Assembly: GCA_018350325.1 (NCBI GenBank)
Contig: JAEVLN010000043.1
Location: 310,001-374,000 of the forward strand
Direction of reading: 5' to 3'
DNA length: 64,000 nucleotides
From: Globodera rostochiensis
Lineage: Eukaryota; Nematoda; Chromadorea; Rhabditida; Heteroderidae
The notes beneath the pieces were generated by a model, which saw only the letters and a list, made by a program, of their open reading frames with translations, was not told the DNA's origin and made no database searches. This document shows positions 22,816 through 34,554 of the stretch, in pieces (the stretch's first letter is position 1; the number at the start of each line of letters is the position of its first letter). A program made the translations under genes and the position numbers.

Positions 22816-22987
22816 TATATTATATAAAATATATATGTATATTAAGTGCATACACATTTTTATCGATCAAAATGATTTCGTAAACGTGTCAGGCCAGAAA
22901 AATAAATTGAAAGCGCCGCACAAAAGCTATTCACATATTATTTTCTTCTCCCCCCATCTAACAGTATAATATTGTTCGCTCTCGAAG

Positions 22988-23215
22988 ATGAAAGCGTTTA
23001 CTTTTTTAGTAACCTTAATGCTATCCGCGCAGCAAACTTTAATCTGTGGCATTCGTTTTGAAGAATTTGCTTTGAATCAAGGCGCAAAAGATTTGGTTGA
23101 GCTGTATTTTAAGAAAGAGATAAAATCACGCGGAGATTTATTGGAAAAATTGCACGAAATCGGTATTGAACTTACCCTAAGGACTTTGGAAAGACATCTA
23201 GCTAAAATGCCTTAA
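22988..23215 (+). pseudogene. Truncated left-arm copy of the palindrome's central gene
   Basis: Encodes the same first 74 residues as the minus-strand gene at 23202-23618 (MKAFTFLVTLMLSAQQTLIC...). It then meets a stop right after the arm ends at 23209, because the arm joins the centre in the wrong orientation for the C-terminal part. It is therefore a mirrored 5' fragment, not an independent gene. Confidence 0.7.
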
Positions 23216-23618
23216 ACTTTTCACAATTTATGCAATAGAGATAAATATTGCCTTCCTTCTCGTTTGTTTTATGAAACTTTCTGTATTCATCTTTACTGCC
23301 AATGATAAAAAGAAATTTGTTGTCAAATTTAGAATAGCATTGGGATACTTCTGCGTTTTGCATGTTCTCTAAATTTCCTTCTGGCTTTTGAGGTTTCATT
23401 TTAGCTAGATGTCTTTCCAAAGTCCTTAGGGTAAGTTCAATACCGATTTCGTGCAATTTTTCCAATAAATCTCCGCGTGATTTTATCTCTTTCTTAAAAT
23501 ACAGCTCAACCAAATCTTTTGCGCCTTGATTCAAAGCAAATTCTTCAAAACGAATGCCACAGATTAAAGTTTGCTGCGCGGATAGCATTAAGGTTACTAA
23601 AAAAGTAAACGCTTTCAT
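23202..23618 (-). CDS. 138-aa protein spanning the palindrome's right arm and loop
   Basis: An uninterrupted minus-strand frame starts at ATG 23618 in the right arm and runs through the unique 187-bp centre to a stop at 23202, so only this copy is full length. The N-terminus MKAFTFLVTLMLSAQQTLIC looks like a signal peptide. A helical segment follows with RGDLLEKLHEIGIELTLRTL, which resembles a helix-turn-helix of a recombinase or repressor type. The C-terminal half, YRKFHKTNEKEGNIYLYCIN then CEKF, recalls the Cys-containing YLYC..C edge of FLYWCH/MULE-type zinc motifs. The two resemblances are weak and by eye. The context suggests an element-encoded protein, perhaps a transposase fragment; a signal peptide would argue against that. 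Expression is unknown. Confidence 0.5.
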   Translation of the reverse strand: MKAFTFLVTLMLSAQQTLICGIRFEEFALNQGAKDLVELYFKKEIKSRGDLLEKLHEIGIELTLRTLERHLAKMKPQKPEGNLENMQNAEVSQCYSKFDNKFLFIIGSKDEYRKFHKTNEKEGNIYLYCINCEKFKAF

Positions 23619-23789
23619 CTTCGAGAGCGAACAATATTATACTGTTAGATGGGGGGAGAAGAAAATAATATGTGAATAGCTTTTGTGCGGCGCTTTCAAT
23701 TTATTTTTCTGGCCTGACACGTTTACGAAATCATTTTGATCGATAAAAATGTGTATGCACTTAATATACATATATATTTTATATAATAT

Positions 23790-23945
23790 AATAGTGGCGG
23801 ATTTACGAAACGCCCGGCGGATTACGAAACGCCCATAGTGGCGGATTTACGAAACGCCCGTGTAGTGGCGGATTTACGAAACGACCTGGCGGATTTACGA
23901 AACGCCCTGGCGGATTTACGAAACGCCCATAGTGGCGGAATTTAC
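23790..23945 (-). repeat. GTTTCGTAAATCCGCC minisatellite, right arm
   Basis: Reverse-complement copy of the array at 22660-22815, with the same linkers in mirrored order. Confidence 0.92.
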
Positions 23946-24596
23946 GAAACGACCCAGCACCGAGGAGGAGACGGATGATGAAGATGGGATGATAATGGAA
24001 ATTATTAATAATATCTATATATAAAAAGTTGAATGTCCGGATGTTATTTGCGGGAAAAGGGAATTTGAAAAGAAGGGAAGCGTTGTGATAAAAAGAGTGT
24101 TTGAAATGCAAAAAATAGTGTGCAAAGTAAAGAGACTTTTGAAAGAGAAAGAGAGAGAAAATGAGAGAGAAGAGGGGGTAGAGATATTGCGCAAATGGCT
24201 GCGCTGCCCGTTGTGGCGCGCGCGTCGCTGACGCGTACGCCACTCGCTGCTCATTTGCAGCGGGTGCGCAGTGCTGTCCAATTGGTGTGGGAGTGAGAGA
24301 AGAAGAAAAGAGTGAGGGAGAAGAGGCAAGAGAAAGGTGAAAGAAGAGAATGTGCGTGAGAATGATGGGCAACAGAGATTAGCGGTTGGTAAAGAAAAAG
24401 TAAGTGGAACTTCTACGAGAGTCGGTGGGGTAGTGCATAAGCGCTTTAGCGTTTATTAACTTAATGTGTTGGTTCAATTCCTTATTGCAAAATTCTTTTT
24501 TCAATTAATTAAAATTGAACTAAACATGTTTTAAATTCGTTTTTTTACTTTTTTAAAGGCAAAATAATTTTGTTACAAACTTTTTAACAAAGATAA

Positions 24597-25480
24597 AAGG
24601 GAAAACCAGTGCGAAAATAAGTGCCAAGAAGATAGTGCCAAGGCCAAAAGGGAAAAGAGAGAAAATGCCAAAGAGGAAACAGTGCCAAAAGAGAAAATCA
24701 AGAGTGAAAAGTGCCATAAGATGAAGCTGCCAAAAGGTGAAATGCCACGGGGGAAGAGCCAAAACCAAGGAAAGTGCCAAGCGGGAAATGTGCCCAAAGG
24801 GGAAAAGGTTAAAAGGGAGAAAATGCCAAGAGGGAAAAGTGCCATGGAAAAAGAGAGAAAATGCCAAAAAAGAAAGTGCCAAAAAGGAAAATCAAGAGCA
24901 GTGCCATACGATGAAAATGCCAAAGAGGGGAAAATGTCAAATGGAAAAGTGCCAAAAGGCAAAATGCCAAGAAGGAACGGTGCCAAAAGGGGAAAAAGGG
25001 AAAAGAAAAGTGCCACAAGATGAAAATGCCAAAAGGAAAAAGTGCAAAAAGATGAAATGCCACGGGGGAAAAGCCAAAAGCAGGGAAAAGTGCCAAGCGA
25101 GAAAGTGCCAAAAGGGAAAAGATTGAAACGCCAAGAAGATAGTGCCAAGGCCAAAAGGGGAAAAAGAGAGAAAATGCCAAAGAGGAAACAGCGCCAAAAG
25201 AGAAAATCAAGAAATGCCAAAGAGGAAACAGTGCCAAAAGAGAAAATCAAGAGTAAAAAGTGCCATAAGATGAAGCTGCCAAAAAGTGAAATGCCACGGG
25301 GGAAGAGCCAAAACCAAGGAAAGTGCCCAAAGAGGAAAAGGTTAAAAGGGAGAAAATGCCAAGAGGGAAAAGTGCCAAAAGGGGAAATCAAGAGGGAAAA
25401 GTGCCATAGATGAAAATGCCAAAACGATAAGTGCCAAAAGGAACAAAGCCAAAAGCGGGGAAAAGTGCCAAAAGGGAAAA
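24597..25480 (-). repeat. GGCA/TGCC minisatellite in right arm
   Basis: Mirror copy of 21130-22010. On the plus strand it is purine-rich with words such as AAGTGCCAAAAGGGAAAA. Lys-rich open frames here are not called as genes. Confidence 0.9.
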
Positions 25481-26705
25481 CGATCTCTGCAGCGTGCCTT
25501 TATTTAAGCCTGGACAGTGGAGCCATCAAAATGGCTGATCCTAAAATATATGCATACATTTTGATAATTTTTTGCTATGTTGAATATTTGCAAATAATGT
25601 TTACTTTGACGAATTCGCTTGCGACTTTTAACATATGTAGAAATTTTTAACCTATTTTTGGCCATAACATTTTTGTGCATTGTCCAATCGTCAAGCTTTC
25701 ACTTAATGGTAGCTTCTACTCATCGAGCGCTTCAAATTGGCATAAAAAAGAGCAGATCGGACCAGTGTGAAGGAAGTTACGCGAAACATCACACACACGG
25801 ATTTGTAACGCCGACCTTTTACCAATTTGGTCGCTAAATTCGCAAATCTCTTGGCACAATTTTATATTTTGCTATTCATTGCTCGCCATTTTAGAACTTT
25901 TAGAATCTAGCCGCTAAAATATAGACTGTTGAAAAATGTAGTCTAATTACCTCATGAATTTTGTGGCTTTTTCTAAAAACATTTCACCATTTTAATGATT
26001 ACAATTTTATTCGATCCTATATTCGATCTCTGCAGCGTGCCTTTATTTAAGCCTGGACAGTGGAGCCATCAAAATGGCTGATCCTAAAATATATGCATAC
26101 ATTTTGATAATTTTTTGCTATGTTGAATATTTGCAAATAATGTTTATTTTGACGAATTCGCTTGCGACTTTTAGGTAAACATATGTAGAAATTTTTAACC
26201 TATTTTTGGCCATAACATTTTGGTGCATTGTCCAATCGTCAAGCTTTCACTTAATGGTAGCTTCTACTCATCGAGCGCTTCAAATTGGCATAAAAAAGAG
26301 CAGATCGGACCAGTGTGAAGGAAGTTACGCGAAACATTGCACACACGGATTTGTAACGCCGACCTTTTACCAATTTGGTCGCTAAATTCGCAAATCTCTT
26401 GGCACAATTTTATATTTTGCTATTCATTGCTCGCCATTTTAGAACTTTTAGAATCTAGCCGCTAAAATATAGACTGTTGAAAAATGTAGTCTAATTACCT
26501 CATGAATTTTGTGGCTTTTTCTAAAAACATTTCACCATTCTAATGATTACAATTTTATTCGATCCTATATTCGATCTCTGCAGCGTGCCTTTATTTAAGC
26601 CTGGACAGTGGAGCCATCAAAATGGCTGATCCTAAAATATATGCATACATTTTGATTGATAGCATCTATTCATCGAGCGCTTCAAATAGGCATAAAAAGC
26701 AGATC
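25481..26705 (+). repeat. Tandem ~545-bp units at the palindrome's right edge
   Basis: The unit beginning CGATCTCTGCAGCGTGCCTT starts at 25481, 26024 and 26572, so periods are 543 and 548 bp. The third copy has lost its middle and ends near 26705. The palindrome edge at 25872 lies inside unit 1; the rest of unit 1 has no counterpart on the left side, so the palindrome boundary cuts through a repeat unit. Confidence 0.9.
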
Positions 26706-27534
26706 TGACACCAAGTTTCATCCCGAAGCTCCACAAACACCTGGGGACCTTCCTTTGTCAGGGCCCACCAGTCAGTATCCGAGCTCTATTGTTTTATTGA
26801 ACTTGTCATGATCTGATAGATAGAGAGAGAGGGAGCTTCGCATTATCCCCCATTTTCCATCGCATTTTTTTTTTACCATTTTGTTGTTGTTGTTGTTGTG
26901 TTGTGTTGTGTTATTTTGTTGATGTGTTGATGTTTTCTTTCAGGCGCGGCAAAATTGGTATTCTCAAGCAATAACAAACACACACACATGTACGCCCAAT
27001 GCCATTACCGGAGAATACCGATTCTGTGCGCCTGCTTTCTGTTGGAGAAATGGTGAAATACGTAGATTTAAACATTTCACTGATCAGAGTTGAAGCGCCG
27101 ATCAGAACGGGCGAATGGCATAGCTTTTTATGTCGTCGGATTTCTTAAATATGCGAATTGCAAAGAACCACATCTTCTCGGCTGGTGATGCCACTTTTGC
27201 GCTGACACATTTGCGCCAGCACTTTTGCGCCGACAAAGTCTTCCATTGACTTGCTTGAATTTGATCAGCAAGTTCCGGCGCTTTATAAATTTGTATTGCG
27301 CGTGTGTTGTAGCTTGTGTCAATTAACTGTCTGCTCGCGGTTTGGTCCGGAAACAGGGTTAATTTTGAATGGATTTCCGTTTTAATATGTAAAAAAAAAT
27401 TAGACATACCGTATTCACACTTTTAATTCCACATGTGGAATTATTTTTCAACCTCCTCAGAAAGGGCGACTTTATTAGAGAGTGTGGAATTACAAGAGTG
27501 AATATGGTAACAATTTTAAGACTTTAGTCGGTCG

Positions 27535-27620
27535 CAAATGTCACGGCGCAATTGTCACTGCGCAAAAGTGACGGCGCAATTGTTTCGGCACAATTGTTTC
27601 GGCGCAAATGTCTCCGGCGC
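27535..27620. repeat. GGCGCAATTGTC/GGCGCAAATGTC tandem repeat
   Basis: Six to seven imperfect copies of a 12-bp word (cggcgcaattgt). A related cluster (TTTGCGCC...GCGCCGAC) sits at about 27195-27235. Confidence 0.75.
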
Positions 27621-28369
27621 AAAAGAGGGAGCATCCTCGGCATTATATACCATCAAAAAGTTATGGGGCGGCTCTGTGTATTGTAAGCAGACGGGAAGGT
27701 AAAATATTGGGCGACGGAAATCACTGCGGGGGATGGGGGGGGGGGGGGAGTTGGCGGGCGGGGCGCGAGGGAAAGGGGGAAGCGTTGGAAAGTGCCGGCC
27801 GGTTGTGGACAAATTAATTAACTCTTTCGCTTGGCACTGACTTTATGAGAATTATAGGGGGGGGGGGGAGGGGGGGGGGGGCGTGGAGAATGGATTTTTT
27901 TACCTGACTTTTTTCGCGCATTGGTGCCGAGAAAGACGGCGGAAATGCTTCGAAAAAGTTGGAGGGAGGGGGGGGGGGCAAAATGTGAAGGCATTGGCAC
28001 CACACCTTTGGCACACCCATCCATCTGCGTCGCTTCCAAGCGGCGGAGGCCACATTAATAATGGGATAATTAAGAAAGAATGGTCCAAGAGGCCCCAATT
28101 TCACCTGTCTTTTTGGTGGGAGAGTGTGCCCGTTTGCACGTTATGTTCTGTTACGATGGATAAAGAAAATCATCAAATTCCGTGACAATTCATTGGGAAA
28201 ACTCCCATTTTTTTTTTGTTTGTAAATGTTGAGACAGCCCAAGGGAGGGGGAGGGGGGCCAAGGTGCAGAACGGCATTTTGAAAAGTCAGGACCAACCAG
28301 GTCCGGATTTGAGATTTATCGGAATCGTCGTTTTTGATGACAAAAACGAATAAATTTGGGATTCCGGGT

Positions 28370-28519
28370 TAGAGTTGTCGGTTCTGAACCGAACCGGAAT
28401 TAGTTTGGTTCTTCGGTTCGTTATCCGAACTTTGGTTTGGTTTTTTTTGTTTAATTCGGATAGTCAAAAAGTTTCAGTTCGGATAACCAAAGAATTCGTC
28501 TGGAACCGACAACCCCTTA
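28370..28519. mobile_element. Small inverted-repeat element (possible MITE)
   Basis: Ends contain GTTGTCGGTTC and GGAACCGACAAC as inverted repeats, and the interior repeats GGTTCGG/CCGAAC in both orientations. No clear target duplication was found, so the boundaries are approximate. Confidence 0.45.
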
Positions 28520-31500
28520 GCCCAGATCCCGAATTCGTGACAGGAAATTTAACAGAATGAAGTCCCGGTCCCGTTAAAGACTTATTTTGATATTCAAGAG
28601 TGTGTGATGATGTTTCGGTGGTGTGTTTCTCACTTTTGCGCAGTCAAAAGAGCTCGGGGCTTGCGTGTGCCCGATTCTTAGAGCGGATCTTCCACCCACC
28701 CCCCCCCCCCCCTCAGAACTCTCATGCCAATGAGCTCCCCCTCCCCCCGTGCCCCCCCCCCACTCTCCAATTTTCGTGTTCCGACGACTCCCTTTGTTTC
28801 TCGTCCCCAAACCCACAAGATAAGCAATGGTTGCTTGCCCCTGGGGGGGGGGGGGGATGTGCGGCAATTTGTCTGCCCCAGGGGGCACAGTGTTGTCCCC
28901 CCCCCCCCCCTCATTAGAATAAGCGTATAAAATAGTGAAGAACAAAAAGAGGGGGGCAACAAATGATGAGGGGAAAGTGCACGGAAGGCAATGATACGAC
29001 GAATAATAAATGTGCACCGAAATAAATTGGTGGGGATGGAAACGATAAGCATATGTTTCTTAATTAGGGCTCATCATTTTTTTTAATTGGAAGAAAATCG
29101 AAATAAACAAAATATTAAAATAAATTTGAATTTGAAAAAGATTTTGTATCGGGAATTGTTCAAATTTGGTAAATTACATTACTGTAGAACACGGAATTTG
29201 ATTCGAAAGCGTCGATTTTATTTTTGGAGACTAAAATTAGCAAAATTGAATTTATATATTTTATTTAATACATTTAATTATTTGAATGGTCATATCATTT
29301 TTTCCCAATGTTATCTTCAACAAATTTATTTACGAAACCGATGAAAAGTGAAAAATCTTTTTTCAAATCGGTAAAAGCAATTAAAAATTAAAAACGAACA
29401 CACTTCATAATTATCGAAATACTATGGCGCCATAAGTGTAACTGAAAATCAGAAAAAATTTGCAACTCTTTTAAATAAAAAGGGAAATTCATCGGAAATG
29501 CAAAAAATAATTAATTTAAATCGAGAAAAATTTGTAATAAGGCAAAAACCCATTCAAAACAAAATGAATAATTGGAAGAGAGGAGGAGGTTCAATGTTCG
29601 AGAGGAATTTAGGACCAAAACATTGAGCAAATTGGTCGGTTACCCCTCGGGGGAGGAAGAGGAGGAGCCTTTTCTCCCCCCCCCCCCCCCGTCGCTTTTA
29701 GGTACAATTTTTGAGACATAAATATGTGAGCCAAACTCAATTATGGGGCCATCCGAATGTATAAAAGTGCTGACGTTGGTTGATTAGTGTTACTCAAGAC
29801 AAAATTTCGAAATTATTCATAAAAAATCAAAATTCGCGACTCGAATTTTCGAGAGTTTCGGCCAGCCGCTGATCAGCATTACGACGTTCTTCAAAACCGG
29901 AACAGAAAATTTAGGGTTTTCGTTTCGGAAACGCCCCCCTCTCTACTATTGCGGCGTCCCATGTTTGAAGGGAAAGACAATGAGCTGCTCATAGCCCGCA
30001 GGGAAATTGCGAAAAAATTGGATTTAGGCGAGGCCCCCTCCCCACCCCCCGGGGGATAGGATGGCGGCCACACGGGAAGGAAATGGAGAGAGCGCATGGC
30101 CAAATGGGAGGGGCGGCTGCCGAATTAACGAAATTAACGCACGGCGCTTTTTTGGAAGTGTCCGATGCGCCGGCGCGAGAAAATCGAATAAATGCTTAAA
30201 AGTGCGCAAAAATTTCCAAAAAAAAAAATCGAAATTTAATGCCATTACATACAACATGCATTTTGAATGGAGAGTTCAATTCTGATCTAATTAATTCTAT
30301 TACATAACTTTAAAAGTTATGGAAATTCAAAATGGTTAAGCAATTTGGCACTAAATTCCCATTCCAACGCGACCAAAACTGTCACCACAAAAATTAAATC
30401 GCCAATTTCGTGCTTAAATTACATTTATTGAAATATAAATTAGGCAAAATGTTTTGGCATATAATAAAAATGAAATGAGGAGTTTTGGCCAAAGAGCTAG
30501 GCCCGGGGGAGGGGGGTCGAGGGAGGGCCAAATGTAATTAAAATTTCATTTTCGGCCAAAGGTTGGCCGGATGGATGAAAAATGAGGGAAGAATGTGCTG
30601 GAGGCCAAGCCCATGGTGGCATGAGTCTGTTGACAAATTGAGTGCCGAAATGAGCTGTTTGGGTTGGGTGTTGGGATGGATGGCCTAGGAAAATGGTTGG
30701 TGTGAACGACGATGTACGGAAAAAACTGGGCACCGGAAGATTGGGCACCGGAATATTCCTAAAAATAATTACGGTTCATAACATCAAACTTTGCCGGCCC
30801 GAAATTGGGATTGATCGAGATTTCGAGATCAAGAAGCTTAAAATTGATTGGTCCGGCTCTAGCATCCGTTGCTCAACTGTAGGCGGGTCGCCGGTCGCTA
30901 GGTATTTTACTAAACTTTGAAATGGGCATTCGGATTTTTGTCATTTTAAACTTATTTGTCGGCCTTTTGTCCCCTATTTTGGCTGGTTTGCGTTCATTTG
31001 TCAGTTTTTTGTCGATTCCGAGTTTGAAACCTTTATTTGTCTTGTTTGGCTGAGATTAAAGAGCTAAAAGTTACATATCGGCGGGATTAGCAATGGCCAA
31101 TTTCTTTTAAAATCTTTTTTACAAAATTTAAAATTTTAAAATATTTATTATGCATTAAAATAATTAAACTATTTAAAATTTAATATTGCAAATCGAAATT
31201 TTAAAACTGCCGTTTGAAATTTGCACGTGTCCAATTTTCTTGTCGAATATTCAAAGGGCCCCAGACCATTCAAATTTTTACCAATTCTTTGGCGCCTTGC
31301 GCATTCAAAAACATTTTCTTTTCTTAAACTTGTTCAACAACTTTCACTCGCCTTCCCGCCCCAATTTTTACACTTTTTTTCTTACATTTTTCATTCTTTT
31401 TACATGGCGTCGTGTCACTCACGTGCTCTTTGTTCACCGTTCCAATCGGCCCATCTCCTTCCCGCTGCCGCCGTTTGATCGTCCGTCACACACTGCAAAA

Positions 31501-31950
31501 ATGATCAGATTCCAACATTTCAATTTTTCCTTCCACCCGCCCGCCTTTATCATTTTTTCATTCTTATCAATTTTTCGTGTTCTTTTCTTCATAATGGCGC
31601 CCCATCTGCTGATATGTGGCGTTTGATTGAATGGAGGCGCTGCTAATTATGTCTTATTGTGGCCCCTATAAAATCGTGCCACAAAAGCGCATTGCCAACC
31701 AAACCATCATTTGTTGAATCATTAGTCTTTTCTAACACAAAAGTCTTTGGGAACACTTTTTGATCAAACAATGGAAAGGGCTGTCCCATTTTGGCTGGAA
31801 AAGCCGGTATTCTTCAGTTTTTTTGGATTTCCCGAAATTTCTTAAATTTTGTGGCAAAAAATGCCTCCAATTATCTCAAATAAATTTTTGACCACAAGCC
31901 TTGCCATTTGCCGGGTTTGATGGCCTTCCTAAAAATGATTTTATCTATAC

Positions 31951-32126
31951 TAGAGTAGGCCGGGATCGGGATCCCGGTCGGGATTGGGCGGGATTATCCC
32001 GGTTTTTGAAAAGTTGTAATCCCGATCCCGGTTTTGAAAAGTCGTAATCCCGATCCCGGTTTTTGAAAAGTCGTAATCCCGATCCCGGTTTTTGAAAAGT
32101 CGTAATCCCGATCCCGGCCTACTCTA
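31951..32126. mobile_element. hAT-like MITE, 176 bp
   Basis: Inverted ends TAGAGTAGGCCGGGATCGGG and its complement. Flanks ATCTATAC and CTCTATAC differ by one base (8-bp duplication). The interior repeats AATCCCGATCCCGG with TTTTTGAAAAGT spacers four times. Confidence 0.8.
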
Positions 32127-32280
32127 CTCTATACTGATAAACGCATTTATTTGATCATTCTTATGGCCCGGATCAACTCCGCGCTCCTTCTCCAAGCGTC
32201 ATAAAACAAATGCCGAATTATAAATGAAAAGAAACATAAATTAGATACATTCGAATTACACATTGTTTTTTAGGAGTAAA

Positions 32281-33625
32281 ATGGCCTCCACCTCGGCAGA
32301 ATCTTCAGCTAACACATTCGTTGGCGTTTCCCTCTCATCGCCTTTTGACTATGCGGCAGCCCGAGGGTACACCGCTAACATCCAGGGACCGGTGAGGAGC
32401 CTTTTAATGCTTACTCAAAAATGAAATCTATCTGAAGGCATTGATTTCCGTTTTTTAGCCAAAAACATTTGAACATCATCTGTCTCCATCGACTTCTAAT
32501 TTTGTTTCAGGCAATTTGGATCACGACCGCCTATGTGGTGACAATCTTTGGCATTCAATGGTACATGAAGGATCGGAAACCGATGCAACTGACGCTGAGC
32601 CTTAGGCTGTGGAATCTTTGGTTGGCGCTTTTTAGGTAAGCCGACCATTTTTAATTGTTTAAAATTTCCACGTTTTCGCTAATTTCAGCATCGCCGGCTG
32701 TTTGGTGACCAGCTACGGACTGTTCAGAGAGATTGGCGCCTACGGGCTGGTCAGTACGTACACACACAGTCGCGACTTCTTCGAAGGCTTCACCGGCCTC
32801 TGGACCTGGTGGTTCTGCATGTCCAAGTTCGCCGAGCTGGGCGACACGTACTTTGTCGTCCTCCGCAAGAAGCCCTTGATGTTCCTGGTACGTCTTCAAC
32901 TTCTCGAAAAGCTGACACTTATAGGGAGCCTCTGCGGTCACAAAAAAGTGCATAATATCCTTCGTGTTTTTTATTTCTGTACAAAATACGGTATCGAGCT
33001 GACTCGACTCGATATCGTCATTCATGTCAGCTTTCGTTTTCATGTTTGATCAGTGATGTTGATCACTGTTTTTTTCAATTCTGCAGCATTGGTATCACCA
33101 CGTGGCCACCCTTAACTACGGTCTGATGTCCTACGTGGACAACACCGCGTTCAACACCTGGATCGTGTGGCTGAACTTCAGTGTCCACGCTGTCATGTAC
33201 ACTTACTACTTCTTGGCCGCCTGTCGCATTCGTCTGCCGGCCTGGTTTGCCCAATGCCTGACCACATCGCAGATCACCCAGTTCCTGATCACTTTGGCCA
33301 TACTCGCCCATGTCGGCTTGCGCCTGTTGGTCGGATCGCATGTGGACACCAGTGAGTCCATCGCGGGTTTAAACATAAAAATTAGAATGCCATTCTGATC
33401 GTTAATTTTTCGAGAGCAGCGGAGGAAGTCTGAGGACTCAAAAATTGAAATACAAAACATAATTCAGCACCGGTGTCCTATGTGTACTGTCTGCTGATGG
33501 AGATCAGCTACGTTGTTTTGTTTGGCAACTTTTTCTACCATTCATACATCGCCGGAGGGGGCAAAAAATTCCAAAAGGAGAAACAACTGAAGCAGCAGAA
33601 CGGCACTGTAACGAAGAGTGAATGA
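32281..33625 (+). CDS. Very-long-chain fatty acid elongase (ELOVL6-type), 285 aa
   Basis: Five exons join in phase: 32281-32391, 32511-32635, 32689-32887, 33087-33351, 33468-33625 (TGA). The protein has the ELO hallmarks in order: KFAELGDTYFVVLRKKPLMF, the metal-binding HWYHH box directly at the start of exon 4, NFSVHAVMYTYYFLAA and SQITQFLITLAILAH. It has several membrane helices. ELO proteins carry out the first, condensing step of fatty acid elongation in the ER (3-ketoacyl-CoA synthase), adding two carbons from malonyl-CoA. The HWYHH form and the VHAVMY(T/S)YY motif place it with ELOVL3/6 and C. elegans ELO-3/5/6 rather than the PUFA elongases ELOVL2/5. The start at 32281 is the first ATG after an AG-like site. 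The C-terminus is Lys-rich (QKEKQLKQQ), as is usual for ER retention. Substrate cannot be read from sequence. Confidence 0.94.
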
Positions 33626-34554
33626 TGAGTTTGGCCGTAGAGAGAGGAAGGGAAGGCATTATGAGACTATAAAATGTGAAGTGGATGATTGAAAGACTGG
33701 ATTTTCTTATTTTCAATTGTTTAAGCAAGAATTGGCATGCCATTTTTATATTTTATGACTTTTTCAATAAATATTTTTAGGCGGGAATACAATTTTAAGG
33801 TTGCAACAAGCCAAAACTGAATTGCCGGATTCAGTCCCAAGGGGTCCTGGTAATACATAGTTAGGGCCCAATTTGCAAAAAAAAAAAAAGATAATTTTTA
33901 AAAAGTCGAACAAAAGATGCTGTTAGGGATACGGGGGTGTAGAGCACGAATCTGATCTCCATTTCGAACCCCGAATTCGGACAATTTTTCCAAAAAATTT
34001 TCCCGATGGCCACCCTGATTCGGATAGTTAAGCATTAAAACTAATCACTTTAATATTAATTATAATTAATTTTTTTATGTATGGTGGTGCCCAGGGCCGT
34101 AGCCAGGGGGCGGAATAAAAAGCGGTATTTTGCAAATTAGGGTTTCTTTTGCCTGGCCGAGTCGTGATGAAAGGTCCGCACACAGGGAATAATTTTACCG
34201 TAAAATGGAAGAATAAATCACAGTAAAAACATTCGGTAAAATATGGTAGAGTGAGAGAGGTTTGCATTATATATAATAAAGAAATTAAGTTTTTGAATAT
34301 CGACAAAGAAAATTCTAAGACAAAATTGAGCAGATGCGAACGACCACTCTGCACGACTTCAAAACAATCTCAATGTCCATGTTTTGGACAGAATTTGAAT
34401 TCAAAAATTTTTGAACAGTTTCAGACCTAAAACTTAACACAATTTGTCAAAATGTGAAAGGTGCCCATTCGCTGCACAGTATAATATGTGTGGAAAATGA
34501 GAGGGAGTGTGAACAATGAATGAACAAAATATGCGTAAATCAATGAATGGGGTG
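33626..34554. other. Intergenic between elongase and chloride channel genes
   Basis: Contains the elongase 3' UTR (AATAAA near 33766) and a fragment resembling the CAGGG(C/A)CGTAGCCAGG end of the MITE at 15165-15446 near 34093. No gene is supported. Confidence 0.45.

Larger units (their letters stand above)
20738..25872. repeat. 5.1-kb near-perfect palindrome (arms ~2.47 kb, 187-bp centre)
   Basis: Sequence from 20738 to 23209 is matched by the reverse complement of 23397 to 25872. Paired positions sum to 46606 near the centre and 46610 at the ends, the shift coming from one 4-bp indel near 22470. Every sizeable open frame in one arm recurs, apparently identical, on the opposite strand of the other. 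From outside in, each arm holds an AT-rich end unit, an ~870-bp GGCA minisatellite, a tRNA-like stretch, a GC-rich patch, a GTTTCGTAAATCCGCC minisatellite and the start of a small protein gene. It could be a foldback-type transposon, a palindromic amplification, or an assembly artefact at an inverted duplication. Confidence 0.93.
26706..32280. other. Gene-poor stretch with homopolymers and simple repeats
   Basis: No exon set could be supported. Visible items are a TTG/TGTTG simple repeat (about 26881-26930), a GGCGCAA(A/T)TGT tandem array (about 27535-27620), G or C runs of 10-20 bases (27728-27740, 27857-27891, 27967-27980, 28699-28712, 28844-28855, 28899-28910, 29679-29690), two small inverted-repeat elements (about 28370-28519, 31951-32126) and AT-rich DNA from 29050 on. 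Pro/Gly-rich frames near the G/C runs are by-products. Confidence 0.5.
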
